Positions 63,223 to 64,000 of a stretch of 64,000 bases of DNA are shown piece after piece. The stretch covers positions 7,564,001 through 7,628,000 of the forward strand of contig NZ_CP094527.1 of assembly GCF_022811725.1 (NCBI RefSeq), read 5' to 3'. This DNA comes from Mucilaginibacter sp. SMC90 (lineage in GTDB: Bacteria; Bacteroidota; Bacteroidia; Sphingobacteriales; Sphingobacteriaceae). The notes below the pieces were generated by a model. It saw nothing but the letters and a program-made list of their open reading frames with translations, ran no database searches and was not told where the DNA came from. Within the stretch, counting starts at the first letter, position 1. Each line of letters starts with the position of its first letter. The position numbers and the translations under genes are program-made.

Positions 63223-64000
63223 ATGCATTTTACAACTACCCCTATCTGTGTGTTCGGCGAGCCTGCCGCTATAAACGTTTCATCAAACATTAAAAATAAT
63301 TTCAACAAGGTTTTAGCCGGTTTATTAATGGTGTTGTTGTTTTGTGCTAATGTAAATGCGCAAACTACTACCGGCTCAATAAAAGGTACAGTAAAAACAT
63401 CCGACGGTAATCCTGCCGAATTTGTAAATGTTGTTTTAACCAACACACAACTTGGTGCTACTGCCGGGCAAACCGGGCATTTCACTATTAAAAATGTTCC
63501 GGCTGGTACGTACACAATAACTGCGAGCTTTATTGGTCTGCAAACTCAAACCAAAGAAATTACGGTCACTGCCGGCGAAACTGCAACGGTAAACTTTATT
63601 TTAACTGAGGGTGGTAAAGAATTGCAGGAGGTTTATGTTAAAAGCGCCAAGCATAACAAATTTCTGAAAAAGGAAACAGAAGATGTTGCCCGTTTGCCTA
63701 TCAAAAACCTGGAGAACCCGCAGGTTTACAGCGTGGTTACCAGCGAACTGATGAAGGAGCAAGTTGTAACCAGTTATGTAGATGGTTTTAAAAACATTCC
63801 CGGTACCGGTGTGCCGCTGGTATACAATAATGGCCGTACAACCTTGTTATCGCGCGGGTTTGTTACCGGTAACTTTATTCGTAACAGTGTTGCAGGCTAT
63901 AATTTCAACAGTATCGACCCCGCCGATATCGAAAAAATAGAAGCCATTAAAGGTCCTACAGGTACGCTGTTTAACAGCAGTCTTGCATCATTTGGGGGTT
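63223..64000 (+). CDS. TonB-dependent receptor (siderophore type), N-terminal part, cut by window edge
   Basis: I translated this from the ATG at 63223; the frame is open to the right edge (about 259 residues visible). After a longer N-terminus, the signal region VLAGLLMVLLFCANVNAQ is followed by a carboxypeptidase-like regulatory domain (GSIKGTVKTSDGNPAEFVNVV, GHFTIKNVPAGTYTITASFIG). From about 150 on comes the plug domain with NIPGTGVPLVYNNGRTTLLSRGF and FNSIDPADIEKIEAIKGPTG, as in ferric siderophore receptors. The beta-barrel would lie outside the window. The substrate is probably an iron complex, but this is inferred. Confidence 0.93.
   Translation, partial: MHFTTTPICVFGEPAAINVSSNIKNNFNKVLAGLLMVLLFCANVNAQTTTGSIKGTVKTSDGNPAEFVNVVLTNTQLGATAGQTGHFTIKNVPAGTYTITASFIGLQTQTKEITVTAGETATVNFILTEGGKELQEVYVKSAKHNKFLKKETEDVARLPIKNLENPQVYSVVTSELMKEQVVTSYVDGFKNIPGTGVPLVYNNGRTTLLSRGFVTGNFIRNSVAGYNFNSIDPADIEKIEAIKGPTGTLFNSSLASFGG

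Overview
The window looks like chromosomal DNA of a Bacteroidota species, most probably family Sphingobacteriaceae (Mucilaginibacter or Pedobacter-like). Supporting signs are Bacteroidota-type promoters (a TANNTTTG element about 19-20 bp downstream of TTG/TTTG), families largely confined to the phylum (DUF4270 lipoprotein, stand-alone GT5 glycogen-synthase domain, 29-residue AURKAIP1/COX24 protein, RNase G and HU in one cluster), many lipoproteins and a TonB-dependent receptor with an N-terminal carboxypeptidase-like domain. The genus is an inference; no database search was possible.

Layout. 1-6.3 kb: edge-truncated M61 peptidase, radA with an in-frame repeat insertion, and a three-gene overlapping operon of envelope proteins of unknown function. 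6.3-8.0 kb: AT-rich islet with two orphan genes. 8.1-13.2 kb: information-processing cluster (RNase G, COX24-like ribosomal-type miniprotein, TPR protein, HU, then mutY and ssb). 13.2-21.7 kb: secreted and envelope proteins (DPP-IV-like peptidase, serine hydrolase, NHL-repeat lipoprotein, DUF4920 protein, ACP-like membrane protein). 21.7-32.1 kb: core metabolism (carB, panD, panC, GT5 protein, DUF4270 lipoprotein, glmS, TerC). 32.2-34.7 kb: GH31 glycosidase. 35.0-41.3 kb: a complete rRNA operon on the minus strand (16S, tRNA-Ile, tRNA-Ala, 23S, 5S) driven by three tandem promoters. 42.1-47.6 kb: sugar-acid dehydratase, SDR, epimerase, GNAT protein and a cytoplasmic alpha-amylase. 47.7-49.8 kb: a small accessory patch beside tRNA-Met, with a decayed DUF1016 nuclease gene and an AbiE-like two-gene module. 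49.9-59.2 kb: START-like protein, LptF/G permease, ribBA, a very large TamB-like protein and tsaD. 59.3-64 kb: small genes, a methyltransferase, an APS kinase-sulfotransferase pair, a UPF0158 protein and the start of a TonB-dependent receptor.

How the genes work together. Most metabolic genes are single core functions (UMP/arginine precursor, pantothenate, amino sugar, riboflavin). Two small pathways stand out: APS kinase supplying PAPS to a neighbouring sulfotransferase, and a dehydratase-SDR pair that fits oxidative sugar-acid breakdown. The non-coding DNA is unusual. Many intergenic gaps carry degenerate short-word repeats, often in inverted pairs that could fold, with a different word family at each site; one family recurs in all the rRNA-operon spacers and again at 44.85 kb. 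A C/G-rich inverted-repeat element occurs twice, once inside radA where it is translated. No CRISPR array, insertion sequence with a transposase, or prophage was seen.
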